Numbered from the stretch's first letter, positions 24,034 to 30,787 are shown. The stretch: DNA of 30,787 bases from a bacterium UBP2_UBA4780 (GCA_002403115.1 DHHE01000142.1:700-31486); one strand, 5' to 3'. Translations and numbers: made by a program. Notes: a model not told the origin generated them from the sequence alone.

Positions 24034-24716
24034 GCCGCCGCTTCTACGGCCGGGGCCTGCCCGGCGTCGACCTGGCCCTGCTGCGAGGCAAGCTGATAGT
24101 CATCGAGGGGGCCGACGGCTCTGGCCGGACCACCCACACCGCCATGCTGCGCGACTGGATGGAGCGCAGCGGCTACGCCACCGAGGAGGTGGGCTTGAAG
24201 CGCTCCAACCTGGTGGCCGCCGAGCTGGACCGGGCCCAGCAGGGCAATACCCTGGGCCCCATCACCCAGACCCTGTTCTACGCCACCGATTTCGCCGACC
24301 AGCTGGAGAACAAGATCATCCCGGCGCTGCGCTCCGGCTTCATCGTCCTGGCCGACCGCTACATCTACACCATGATGGCCCGGGCCATGGTCCGCAAGCT
24401 GGACCAGGACTGGGTGCGGAAGATGTATAGCATCGCCCTGGTGCCCGACGCCGTCTTCTACCTTGACGTCCCCCCCAAGGTACTGGCCGGGCGCATCTTC
24501 CGCAAGGGACGCCTGTTGGACTACTGGGAGTCGGGCATGGACGTCCGCCGCACCGGGGACATGTACTCCAACTTCATCAAATACCAGGACCAGGTCCGGT
24601 CCGAGTTCCGCCGCATGCGTAACCAGTACGGCTTCGATGTGGTCAACGGCAACCGCTCGCCCCGGGTGGTCCATCGCGAGCTTCAGGGCAAGATCCAGAA
24701 CCTTTTGGGCATTTGA
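24030..24716 (+). CDS. Thymidylate-kinase-like P-loop protein (copy 2), Walker lysine replaced
   Basis: This 228-residue paralogue of the preceding gene reads 'VIEGADGSGRTTHT' (24-37): arginine 33 replaces the Walker A lysine. Other elements remain: 'FYATDFADQLENKIIPAL', 'IVLADRYIYTMMARAMVRK' and 'FYLDVPPKVLAGRI'. The change may reduce ATP hydrolysis or alter the donor, so the two copies may form an active/inactive heterodimer. The start is GTG 24030 within the previous stop (4-nt overlap), with GGAGGAG about 9 bases upstream. It is in the same operon as copy 1. Confidence 0.85.
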   Translation: MSRRFYGRGLPGVDLALLRGKLIVIEGADGSGRTTHTAMLRDWMERSGYATEEVGLKRSNLVAAELDRAQQGNTLGPITQTLFYATDFADQLENKIIPALRSGFIVLADRYIYTMMARAMVRKLDQDWVRKMYSIALVPDAVFYLDVPPKVLAGRIFRKGRLLDYWESGMDVRRTGDMYSNFIKYQDQVRSEFRRMRNQYGFDVVNGNRSPRVVHRELQGKIQNLLGI

Positions 24717-24717
24717 G

Positions 24718-25107
24718 ATGACCGACATGGTACAGGGACCAGACAGTAAAGGCCAGCCGGCGGCCCCGGCCAAGAGCGCCCCGGCCAAAAAGACCGCCAA
24801 AAACGCCAGGCCCGAGATGGAGAGGGAGATGACCTCCCGCCTCAGCTACCTCCGGCAGGCGGCCAGGGAGTCAGGCCACAATTACGTCATCAACCTGGAG
24901 CACGACCTGATCCGGCTGGCCGAGGCGGTCCGGGAGATGTTCCGTTCCAAATCCGGCCCCGGCAAGCGTGAGTTGGAACGGCTGGAGAAGGCCCTGGCCC
25001 TGGCCGATGATGTCAAACTGAAGCCGGCCAAGGGCCGCCGCAAGGACCTGCGGCGGATAGAGGGGGCCGTCGCCTCCATGGAGAAGCTGCTCGTAAAAAA
25101 AAAGTAG
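24718..25107 (+). CDS. Small basic helical protein, zero-frame product before the CHAD region
   Basis: This 129-residue protein has an N-terminal Ala/Lys/Pro tail ('KSAPAKKTAKNARPE') recalling histone-H1-like sequences, then predicted helices ('SYLRQAARESGHNYVINLEH', 'RELERLEKALALADDVKLK'), ending KKK. I recognise no family. ATG 24718 is one base after the previous stop; ATG 24727 is an alternative. The last codons are GTA AAA AAA AAG TAG, an A9 run immediately before the stop. A -1 shift there continues into the CHAD frame, giving a predicted 423-residue fusion. The zero-frame product could be the major form. Confidence 0.65.
   Translation: MTDMVQGPDSKGQPAAPAKSAPAKKTAKNARPEMEREMTSRLSYLRQAARESGHNYVINLEHDLIRLAEAVREMFRSKSGPGKRELERLEKALALADDVKLKPAKGRRKDLRRIEGAVASMEKLLVKKK
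25080..25107 (+). other. Probable -1 frameshift or transcriptional slippage site
   Basis: Nine A residues (25095-25103) followed by G contain the heptamer A AAA AAG (25098-25104) in the correct zero-frame phase, with TAG (25105-25107) directly after. The E. coli dnaX -1 site uses the same heptamer. GGAG at 25080-25083, 11-14 bases upstream, could act as the stimulating internal Shine-Dalgarno. An A9 tract can also cause RNA-polymerase slippage. Confidence 0.55.
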
Positions 25108-25988
25108 GACGCCCCTTTCCTGACTCCCCGGGCCGCCCCTCGCCCCTGGCCTCGGCCCTCGCCTCCTCGCTTCAAAAACAGCTGGCCCGGTTCCGAAAAC
25201 ACCTGGCCGCCTGCCGGGTCTCTCCGGCCCCCGACCCGGTTCACGACCTCAGGGTCGCCATCAGGCGTCTGCGCGCCCATTTCCGGGCGGCCCGGCTGGC
25301 GGCGCCCGGGGTCGGATCGATCGAGGCCGTCGCTGGGCTTCGCCTGCTGATGCGCCGACTCAGCCGCTTCCGCGACGTCCAGGTGCAGCAGGGCATGCTG
25401 GGGCCGATGGTTTCCGGGCATCCTTCGCTGGCGGTTTTCTTGGAACATCTGAAGTCCATGGAATCATCGGCGGGCTCATGGCTGGCAAGAGAGTTGGCAT
25501 CGTTTCCGGAGGCGGAAGTCTCCGGCGCCGTTACCGCCGTTCTCGCCGCGCTGCTGAAGGTGGACGCCGGAAGCGCCGCCGAAGTCAGGGCCCGCCGGCG
25601 TCTTTCAGGCCGGTTTCGGCGTTCCCACCTGCGGCTGCTGGCTCTCCGCTCCGGCATTGATCCCGCCGACCCCGGCACCATCCACCGGCTGCGGGTGGCC
25701 TTCAAGAAGTACCGTTACCTGGCGGAGCCCCTGGCCGGAATGTCGGGGAATCAGGATCCCGAGGCCCTGCCCCGCATGCACCAGCTTCAGGGCGCCATGG
25801 GCGACATCCAGGACCTGGCCGTCCTGCTCCGGGACCTTCGCTCCTGGGCGGCAAGGAGCGAAAACCGGCGGGAGTTGGATCCTTTGACGCGCCTGCTGGC
25901 CCTGAGGCTCGGGGAGAATATCTCCTCCTTCATTTCTGCGGCGTCGGAGATGGATTCGTTCGTCTTCCCCTTCGGGCACGCAAAGTGA
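25107..25988 (+). CDS. CHAD-domain protein lacking its own start codon
   Basis: The CHAD domain (conserved histidine alpha-helical domain, a polyphosphate-binding helical fold) spans the whole stretch: 'PVHDLRVAIRRLRAHFRAAR' at about 25236-25295, 'LLMRRLSRFRDVQV', then the second half with 'TIHRLRVAFKKYRYLAEPLA' and 'LQGAMGDIQDLAVLL'. The frame is open from 25011, after a TGA at 25008-25010, but contains no ATG, GTG or TTG until ATG 25350. Starting there would delete the first conserved His/Arg helix. The frame is -1 relative to the basic-protein gene and joins it at the A9 site. Alternatives are a CTG start (25146) or a one-base homopolymer error. The annotated bounds are the CHAD part only. 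Confidence 0.8.
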   Translation, partial: GRPFPDSPGRPSPLASALASSLQKQLARFRKHLAACRVSPAPDPVHDLRVAIRRLRAHFRAARLAAPGVGSIEAVAGLRLLMRRLSRFRDVQVQQGMLGPMVSGHPSLAVFLEHLKSMESSAGSWLARELASFPEAEVSGAVTAVLAALLKVDAGSAAEVRARRRLSGRFRRSHLRLLALRSGIDPADPGTIHRLRVAFKKYRYLAEPLAGMSGNQDPEALPRMHQLQGAMGDIQDLAVLLRDLRSWAARSENRRELDPLTRLLALRLGENISSFISAASEMDSFVFPFGHAK

Positions 25989-26010
25989 ATCAAGTTGAAA
26001 GGCGAACACC

Positions 26011-26505
26011 ATGGACCTTTTCATCCTGAGGCACGGCCTTGCCGAGGAGCGCGACCGCAAGAGGTACCCGGACGACGGTCTCCGCCCTCTCACAATCGAG
26101 GGTCGAAAGAAGCTGAAAAAAATTGCCGGGCGTCTGAAGGGATTTGGATACAAGTTCGACTTGGTGCTCACCAGCCCGCTGGTTCGGGCCGGGCAGACGG
26201 CCGAGATCGCCGCCGGAATGCTGGGGATCGAAGACTTCGTCCGGCAGACGGCCCATCTGTCTCCGGACGGCGATCCGCGCAAACTGGTGGATGAGGTCGT
26301 TGCCAGCCGAAAGGACCGCGTCCTCCTGGTGGGGCACGAACCGTATCTGAGCGGACTGATTTCGGTCTTGCTGTCCGGCCGCAGCGGTCTTCCGATCAAC
26401 CTCAAAAAGGGCGGGTTCTGCCACCTATCGGTCGGATCGCTCAGGCACGGCTCCTGCGCCGCATTGGATTCGCTGCTGGCTCCGCGGCAGATGATACGGA
26501 ACTGA
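26011..26505 (+). CDS. sixA: SixA-type phosphohistidine phosphatase
   Basis: This 164-residue histidine-phosphatase-superfamily protein has the catalytic 'LRHGLAEERD' (R7-H8-G9), 'LTSPLVRAGQTAEI' (53-66) and the second histidine in 'LLVGHEPYLSGL' (H109). The size fits SixA, which removes phosphate from phosphohistidine in phosphorelay proteins. SixA homologues frequently neighbour CHAD genes. ATG 26011 follows AAAGG at suitable spacing. It is 22 bases after the CHAD stop, the last gene of the operon, and is closed by a strong terminator. Confidence 0.9.
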   Translation: MDLFILRHGLAEERDRKRYPDDGLRPLTIEGRKKLKKIAGRLKGFGYKFDLVLTSPLVRAGQTAEIAAGMLGIEDFVRQTAHLSPDGDPRKLVDEVVASRKDRVLLVGHEPYLSGLISVLLSGRSGLPINLKKGGFCHLSVGSLRHGSCAALDSLLAPRQMIRN

Positions 26506-26520
26506 GCACGGGCGTGCAAA

Positions 26521-26551
26521 AACCGGGCGGTTCGAAACGAACCGCCCGGTT
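26521..26551. terminator. Bidirectional terminator
   Basis: A perfect 14-bp stem (AACCGGGCGGTTCG / CGAACCGCCCGGTT) with an AAA loop. It is followed by GCCTTTTGC on the plus strand and by TTTTTGC on the minus strand, so it serves both the sixA operon and the convergent surface-protein operon. Confidence 0.85.
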
Positions 26552-26564
26552 GCCTTTTGCGGGG

Positions 26565-29000
26565 TCACCGGCCTGTGGTCTTTCTAAGCGCCTCGATCTT
26601 CTGCCTGGTGCGTTCCAGGTTCCTCCTGGCGTTGGTGTGGCCGGGATCCGCGTTTAGGATCCTCTGCCAGATCCTGAGGGCCGCCTGGTAGTCGCCGGCG
26701 CCGAACAGGCTGGTTCCCTCGCGATACAGGGCGTCTATTTCCGCCTTGGAAAGCTTGGGGGGCGGGGCGGGGCGGGCGGGCGGCTTGGGTGTCGCGGCTT
26801 CCGAGGCCGTCCTGGCCGGCCTCGGCGGTTCGGCCGCCCGGGCCTCGGGCACGGAAAGCAGCGGCACGGTCAGCTCGCCGTCGAAGACCGTCCTCCTCAC
26901 CGGCCGGAACCGCTTGGTCAGGGCCAGCTCCAGGTGGTTGACGATCTCGCCCTGGCGTACCGATATCTCCCTCGGATCGTGCGACAGCGGCTCGTATTCG
27001 GCCGGGGCCGAGACCGTGTCGATGAACAGCTGCTGCCGGCCGACGGGCACGTTGGAGAAGCGGAAGGTCCCGCCGCCGTTGCTGACCGCCGTCATTCCGG
27101 ACGGCATCAGCACCACCATCACCCCCGGTATTCCGAAGTCGTCGGGGTCGAAACCGCCGTTCTTGTTGCGGTCGAAGAACACCCGGCCACGGACACCCCC
27201 CAGGGCAGACAGGGGGAAGCTGACGCCGGGGCTGCGCCAGCCGCCCAGCTGCACCGTCTGCTCTCCCGGCCCCAGCAGGCTGTACTCGGCCGACAGGGTG
27301 GCCAGGTCGAGCTGGACCGTGGTCCGGCCGTTCTGGATGTTGGAAATGGCGTACCGGCCCCGGGCGTCGGTCACCGCCCGCTGGCCGGTGGTGGTCTTGA
27401 CCGAGATGCCCGGCAGGCCGGGCTCGCCACGGTCCTGCCTGCCGTTTTTGTCCAGGTCGAGGAACACCAGTCCCTCCACCCGGTTGCCGGTCAGGTCGAA
27501 GGCCTTCGACAGCGTCATCTTGAAGCGGTTGTAGTCGGGCCGGTAGAAGAAACCCGTGTCCTGGGCGACGTTGCTCTCGTTCCACCAGGCCAGGCTCAGC
27601 AGGTAGGTCGGGGTGACGTTGACGCGGAGCTGGAGGTCGGCCACCCAGCGCAGCTGCCGCGGGCCGCGCATCACCCGCTCCGAATTGACGCCGGCCTCGG
27701 CCGTCAGCTTCCCGTTCCACTGCCTGGCCCCGGCCTCGCCGCCGGCCCTCAGCCTGAGGGTCCTGCCGTTGTTGGTGGATTTAAGGTCGCGCCAGTTCTC
27801 GAACTCGCAGCTGGGCCAGGCCTTGAACCCGTGGTGGGAGTATACCGGCCTCAGCCGGAAGGTCTCCATGCGGTAGGCCGACAGGTTACTCACCCGCTCG
27901 TCGCGGTCGGTCAGCCGGTAGCTGACCCGGCCGTCGACCTTCCAAACGCTCTGGACCGCCTCGTATGTCCTCTCGGTAGTCGCGTACCGCCTGGTGTTGG
28001 GTCCTCCCCAGTCCAGCTTCTGGTCGGAGGCGTAGTACTTCAGGTTTATCCTGGGAAGCTTGGGGAGGGTCAGGTTGCTGCTCAGGTACCAGGTGTTGGT
28101 GATCCAGGGGTAGGTCGTGTCGCCGGCGGCGTTCTGATTTGTGTAATTGCCGTTGAACCTGGTCAGTTCGGTCGGCCGGTACCAGGCGCCAAAGCTGAGC
28201 CAGGCGTTGCTTCGCGGGTTCCAGACGTGGTAGCGGCGTCCGAAGTACTCCAGCCTCCCCGAGGCTCCCAGGCTGGTCCCGTTCCAACTGGCGGCCGTGC
28301 TCAGGTAAGGCGATCCGTGAACGGTGGTGCCGGCGGACCTGGCCTCGGCCCGGCGCTTCCAGGCGGCGGTGAAGGAGAGGGCGTACTGCCTTCTGGTGAA
28401 TAGCTCGGTCAGCGACCCGTAGGTGAGGCTGGAACGGTTCAGCGAGTCCGCCGCCTCGGTGTTGGAGTGGCCGGCCAAAAACAAGCTCTGGCGCACCCAG
28501 GGGGCCGGCTTGGCCGTCACCATGGACCCGGCCGCGCTGCGGGCGGCCAGCGACGCGTTCCTCCTGAACTGCTCGTGCGGCGTTCCGGCCCAGACCCGCC
28601 AGCCAAGCCACTCCCACCCCAGCTCCCATCCCAGGCCCCGGACCAGGCCGGGCATTCCCGAGGCGGAGTACGACATCCTGGTCTGGATGTCGCCGATCTC
28701 GAACCCCAGCTTCATCCTCCCCATCTCCACCCCCGAAATCCCGGCCGCCGCCCGGGAGAAGTAGAGCCCCTCGATGGTGCTGAGGTCGGCCGCCAGCCGG
28801 GAGGTGACCGAAATCCCCCCCATCCGCTTTGAGAAATCGTACCCCAGGCTGTAGCGGCCCTCGGGTTTTCCGTAATGCCCCCCGTAGAGGCTGTTGCCGG
28901 TCTCGGCCGAGCCGGTGACGATCAGACGGTCGCCCTCCTGGGCGGCCGCCGGCCATGCCAGCAGGGCCAGCAACACTATATGTTTATAATACGGGAGCAT
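26565..29000 (-). CDS. Outer-membrane barrel-like protein with SdrD-type Ig domains and TPR tail
   Basis: The product is 811 residues with a signal peptide (1 to about 20, ending AAA-Q). About 22-500 is rich in alternating aromatic/polar strands ('YLSTAASWNGTSLGASGRLE', 'AWLSFGAWYRPTELTRFNG'), suggesting an outer-membrane beta-barrel or large beta-structure. Two SdrD_B-like Ig repeats follow: 507-572 ('VEGLVFLDLDKNGRQDRGEP') and 603-668 ('VRGRVFFDRNKNGGFDPDDF'). A Pro/Ala linker (720-750) leads to a TPR (751-805). It is preceded by chaperone-like and pilin-like genes, so an usher-like role is inferred, although no canonical PapC/FimD plug or N-domain motif was recognised. The start is ATG 29000, 24 bases after the upstream stop; its ribosome site is weak. 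Confidence 0.8.
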   Translation of the reverse strand: MLPYYKHIVLLALLAWPAAAQEGDRLIVTGSAETGNSLYGGHYGKPEGRYSLGYDFSKRMGGISVTSRLAADLSTIEGLYFSRAAAGISGVEMGRMKLGFEIGDIQTRMSYSASGMPGLVRGLGWELGWEWLGWRVWAGTPHEQFRRNASLAARSAAGSMVTAKPAPWVRQSLFLAGHSNTEAADSLNRSSLTYGSLTELFTRRQYALSFTAAWKRRAEARSAGTTVHGSPYLSTAASWNGTSLGASGRLEYFGRRYHVWNPRSNAWLSFGAWYRPTELTRFNGNYTNQNAAGDTTYPWITNTWYLSSNLTLPKLPRINLKYYASDQKLDWGGPNTRRYATTERTYEAVQSVWKVDGRVSYRLTDRDERVSNLSAYRMETFRLRPVYSHHGFKAWPSCEFENWRDLKSTNNGRTLRLRAGGEAGARQWNGKLTAEAGVNSERVMRGPRQLRWVADLQLRVNVTPTYLLSLAWWNESNVAQDTGFFYRPDYNRFKMTLSKAFDLTGNRVEGLVFLDLDKNGRQDRGEPGLPGISVKTTTGQRAVTDARGRYAISNIQNGRTTVQLDLATLSAEYSLLGPGEQTVQLGGWRSPGVSFPLSALGGVRGRVFFDRNKNGGFDPDDFGIPGVMVVLMPSGMTAVSNGGGTFRFSNVPVGRQQLFIDTVSAPAEYEPLSHDPREISVRQGEIVNHLELALTKRFRPVRRTVFDGELTVPLLSVPEARAAEPPRPARTASEAATPKPPARPAPPPKLSKAEIDALYREGTSLFGAGDYQAALRIWQRILNADPGHTNARRNLERTRQKIEALRKTTGR

Positions 29001-29024
29001 ATTGTTATTCCGGGGCCGTCCCTC

Positions 29025-30119
29025 TCACCCTCCCTGCTTTGCCTTTTTTAGCGCCTCGATCTTCTCCCTGGTGCGGGCCAGGTTCCGGGACGCGGTGGAA
29101 TTGCCCGGGTCCGCCTTAAGCGCTCGCTGCCAGACCGCCAACGCCTGCTGGTAATCACCGGCAGAATATAGCTTGGTGCCCTGGGCCAGCAGGGCGCTGA
29201 TCTCCTCCTGGGATGCCTTGGGCGCCCGGGCGGACTCCCCTCTGGGCTCTGCTCTGGGCCGGCCGGTTTTCCCTTTGTCCACGGCCTTGGCCGCTTTGGC
29301 CGCCGGAAGCGGGGTTGCCGCCACCAGGTTGATCTTGGTCTCGGCCGCCAGCAGCTCGCGCCCCCCGTAGTCCACGGTGCTTATCAGCCGGTAAGCGCCC
29401 GGTTCAACCGTGGCCGAGATGGGAATGGGGAACAGCCGCTCCGAGAAGGGCAGCACCGCCTGCTTGTCGGCATTGAAACTGAATTTCTCGACCGTCCAGC
29501 CAGCTTCGCTCTTGATCTCGATGGTGCCTGAAGGGCGGAGCATGACGTTGCCCTTGTTCCGTATGCCGAGTTCCACCTGCGTCCCTTTGCCGTCCGGCGA
29601 CTGGCGGGCGCCGAGTGAGATGAGCTCGGCGGACTTGGTGCCGCCTCCAGGAACGGTGACGATGAGCATGGAGCCGATGCGGGCGCTGATGGCGCTCCCG
29701 GTGGCGAAGGGCCGGTCCTCGGGCCTGGTCTGGAAGAAGATCGAGGCCAGGTAGGAACCGGCCGCGTCCGGAGGAACCCTGAGGGTGTAGCGCACCTGCT
29801 GGCTGGATCCCTGGGCCAGGTTGAACTGCTCCGGGTTGATGAGGAGCCAGGGCTCGCAGGAGAAGGGCAGCGAGCCTCCCTCGGGGAAGCTGAGGTTTCC
29901 GCTCCTGTCCATGCCCACGTCGGCAATATAGGCCGCCACCCTGGCCACCGCAGAACCCTTGTTGTCAACGTTGATGATGCCGGTGCGGCTCTCCCCGGGC
30001 ATGGCCGTCAGTTCGATCTTGGGCGGCCAGACGTTCAGTGATATGGCCCCCTGGGCCAGGCCGGCGGCCGGAGCGAGCAGTAACGCCGCCGCGGTTAGTA
30101 TATATGCGTTTCTGGTCAT
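29025..30119 (-). CDS. Periplasmic pilus-chaperone-like protein with C-terminal TPR
   Basis: This 364-residue protein has a signal peptide (1 to about 22, ending GLAQ). An N-terminal Ig-fold reads 'ISLNVWPPKIELTAMPGESR' and 'INVDNKGSAVARVAAYIAD', in the style of fimbrial chaperones or COG1470/DUF916-type proteins. A second beta-domain (about 140-265) includes 'VELGIRNKGNVMLRPSGTIE'. A Lys/Arg/Ala linker (270-298) is followed by a TPR (about 300-358) that matches the tail of the outer-membrane protein at about 36 of 57 positions by eye. Function inferred: periplasmic handling of the pilin-like subunit. The start is ATG 30119, with no clear Shine-Dalgarno, preceded by a strong hairpin. Confidence 0.8.
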   Translation of the reverse strand: MTRNAYILTAAALLLAPAAGLAQGAISLNVWPPKIELTAMPGESRTGIINVDNKGSAVARVAAYIADVGMDRSGNLSFPEGGSLPFSCEPWLLINPEQFNLAQGSSQQVRYTLRVPPDAAGSYLASIFFQTRPEDRPFATGSAISARIGSMLIVTVPGGGTKSAELISLGARQSPDGKGTQVELGIRNKGNVMLRPSGTIEIKSEAGWTVEKFSFNADKQAVLPFSERLFPIPISATVEPGAYRLISTVDYGGRELLAAETKINLVAATPLPAAKAAKAVDKGKTGRPRAEPRGESARAPKASQEEISALLAQGTKLYSAGDYQQALAVWQRALKADPGNSTASRNLARTREKIEALKKAKQGG

Positions 30120-30134
30120 TTATTGCATGTCCGG

Positions 30135-30170
30135 GGATCGGGACGCCTTTACGAAAAAGCGCCCCGATCC
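30135..30170 (-). promoter_or_regulatory. Intercistronic hairpin between subunit and chaperone genes
   Basis: In the minus-strand RNA, GGATCGGGGCGC pairs with GCGTCCCGATCC: 12 bp with one G-U wobble and a 12-base loop. No T-tract follows, so it is more likely an mRNA-stabilising or attenuating element that keeps subunit levels above chaperone levels. Confidence 0.55.
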
Positions 30171-30181
30171 GTTTGCCTGTG

Positions 30182-30682
30182 CTACGGTGTTACCGTCAGG
30201 GTGTAGGTGATGGTGTTGGTGTAGGTGCCTGCCGTCTGGTCGCCGGGGATGGTCAGGCTGTAAGCGGTGGTCAAGTCCAAACCCAATCCCGTGACCTTGT
30301 ATTCCGCGAGCGCCGCAGTGTATCCCACGGCCGCAGCCAACGGAAACTCTCCGCTGACCCAGGGACCGGCTCCGCCCGAGCCCGCATAGGTGAAGTTGAC
30401 GCTCGGGATGGTCTCCGCGCCCATGGTCAGGTCCTGGTCCTTGTGAAGCTTGAGGTACCAGGCCACGTTCTGGTTGGTCCTGACGTTGGCCACGACGGAC
30501 TGGGTTGCGTCAGTGGCTCCCGGGTCGAGGGCGTAGTTGATCGCCAGGGTGCTCAGGGTCAACCTCCACACGCCATTGACCACGGCGGTGACTGATACGT
30601 CGGCCGTGACGTCGGCTGGTTGAGCCATCGCCATGCCGCCCAGCATCATCACACCCGCGCAGATGAGGATAAGTCTCTTCAT
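30182..30682 (-). CDS. Secreted pilin-like structural subunit
   Basis: This 166-residue protein has a clear signal peptide (1 to about 20, MKRLILICAGVMMLGGMAMA). The mature part (about 145 residues) is all-beta in character: 'VTADVSVTAVVNGVWRLTLS', 'NVRTNQNVAWYLKLHKDQ', and the ending 'IPGDQTAGTYTNTITYTLTV'. The 'P-x2-T-AGTYT-ti-ytLtv' ending is typical of spore-coat-U/DUF4402-type and chaperone-usher subunits. No cysteines lie in the mature part. The anti-SD complement AAGGAGGTGA (30698-30689) 6 bases before ATG 30682 predicts very strong translation, as expected for a fibre subunit. It is the first visible gene of the operon with the chaperone-like and barrel genes. Confidence 0.8.
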   Translation of the reverse strand: MKRLILICAGVMMLGGMAMAQPADVTADVSVTAVVNGVWRLTLSTLAINYALDPGATDATQSVVANVRTNQNVAWYLKLHKDQDLTMGAETIPSVNFTYAGSGGAGPWVSGEFPLAAAVGYTAALAEYKVTGLGLDLTTAYSLTIPGDQTAGTYTNTITYTLTVTP

Positions 30683-30688
30683 TCTGTC

Positions 30689-30698
30689 TCACCTCCTT
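30689..30698 (-). promoter_or_regulatory. Near-perfect Shine-Dalgarno of the pilin-like gene
   Basis: The minus strand reads AAGGAGGTGA, 6 bases before ATG 30682; it is the strongest ribosome site noticed in the window. The remaining 30699-30787 is non-coding, with an AT-rich patch (30704-30720) but no promoter I can defend. Confidence 0.75.
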
Positions 30699-30787
30699 TC
30701 GTTGTAAAATTAAGGAATTTGTCCGATCGTTTTCTAACGGCTTCGCCGCCTCGGGGAGAGGATCTCCGCGGCGGCGATCGCATTACT

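Noticed and set aside
25350..25988. CHAD gene starting at its first ATG
   Set aside because: This start would remove the first conserved CHAD helix encoded at 25239-25274, so it is probably a truncation artefact.
1..30787. CRISPR array, tRNA, rRNA, insertion sequence
   Set aside because: Read for direct repeats with spacers, tRNA T-loop motifs and transposase motifs; none seen.

Overview
The window is a GC-rich (roughly 65% by eye), densely packed stretch of a diderm bacterial chromosome. Outer-membrane and periplasmic proteins, PilT ATPases, lamin-tail/FlgD-type secreted proteins and long multi-sensor kinases point to an environmental Gram-negative-type lineage. The mix resembles uncultured candidate phyla of the FCB/TA06/Edwardsbacteria type, but that placement is a guess from gene style. 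No rRNA, tRNA, CRISPR array or transposase was seen.

Layout. (1) 1-2751 (+): the 3' part of a signalling-type protein, then an ABC-2-like membrane permease. (2) 2785-3825 (+): two tandem paralogous XRE regulators with a shared C-terminal tail, a sigma70-type promoter in front and a hairpin terminator behind. (3) 3989-6669 (-): tldD-pmbA (tldE), flanked on both sides by short 9-nt-period repeat remnants. (4) 6826-11788 (-): a secreted lamin-tail/FlgD-like protein, an AT-rich DNA methyltransferase fused to a nuclease-like domain (probably acquired horizontally), and a CobO/BtuR corrinoid adenosyltransferase; the three reading frames overlap by 4 nt and 1 nt. (5) 11902-17814/17877 (-): a signalling operon with an HD-GYP protein, a GAF/PAS histidine kinase, a stand-alone receiver and a second PAS histidine kinase. 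(6) 17923-20045 (+): two tandem PilT-like ATPases, divergent from the HD-GYP operon through back-to-back promoters. (7) 20086-23075 (-): a membrane coiled-coil protein translationally coupled to a degenerate J-domain/TPR protein. (8) 23312-26551 (+): two tandem thymidylate-kinase-like proteins, a small basic protein, a CHAD-domain protein and a SixA-type phosphohistidine phosphatase, closed by a bidirectional terminator. (9) 26565-30682 (-): a pilin-like secreted subunit, a chaperone-like Ig-fold protein and an outer-membrane beta-barrel-like protein; the last two carry nearly identical C-terminal TPR tails.

Three items deserve most attention. First, the CHAD domain has no ATG, GTG or TTG start in its frame. 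It lies in the -1 frame directly behind an A9 run (containing the dnaX-type heptamer A AAA AAG) that ends the preceding basic-protein gene at a TAG, so it is probably made by programmed frameshifting or transcriptional slippage. Second, the 26565-30682 cluster looks like a chaperone/usher-type surface-fibre system with an atypical outer-membrane partner and matched TPR docking tails. Third, several promoters place the transcription start at or within a few bases of the start codon, which suggests leaderless mRNAs.

All functional calls come from reading sequence motifs; no database search was run.
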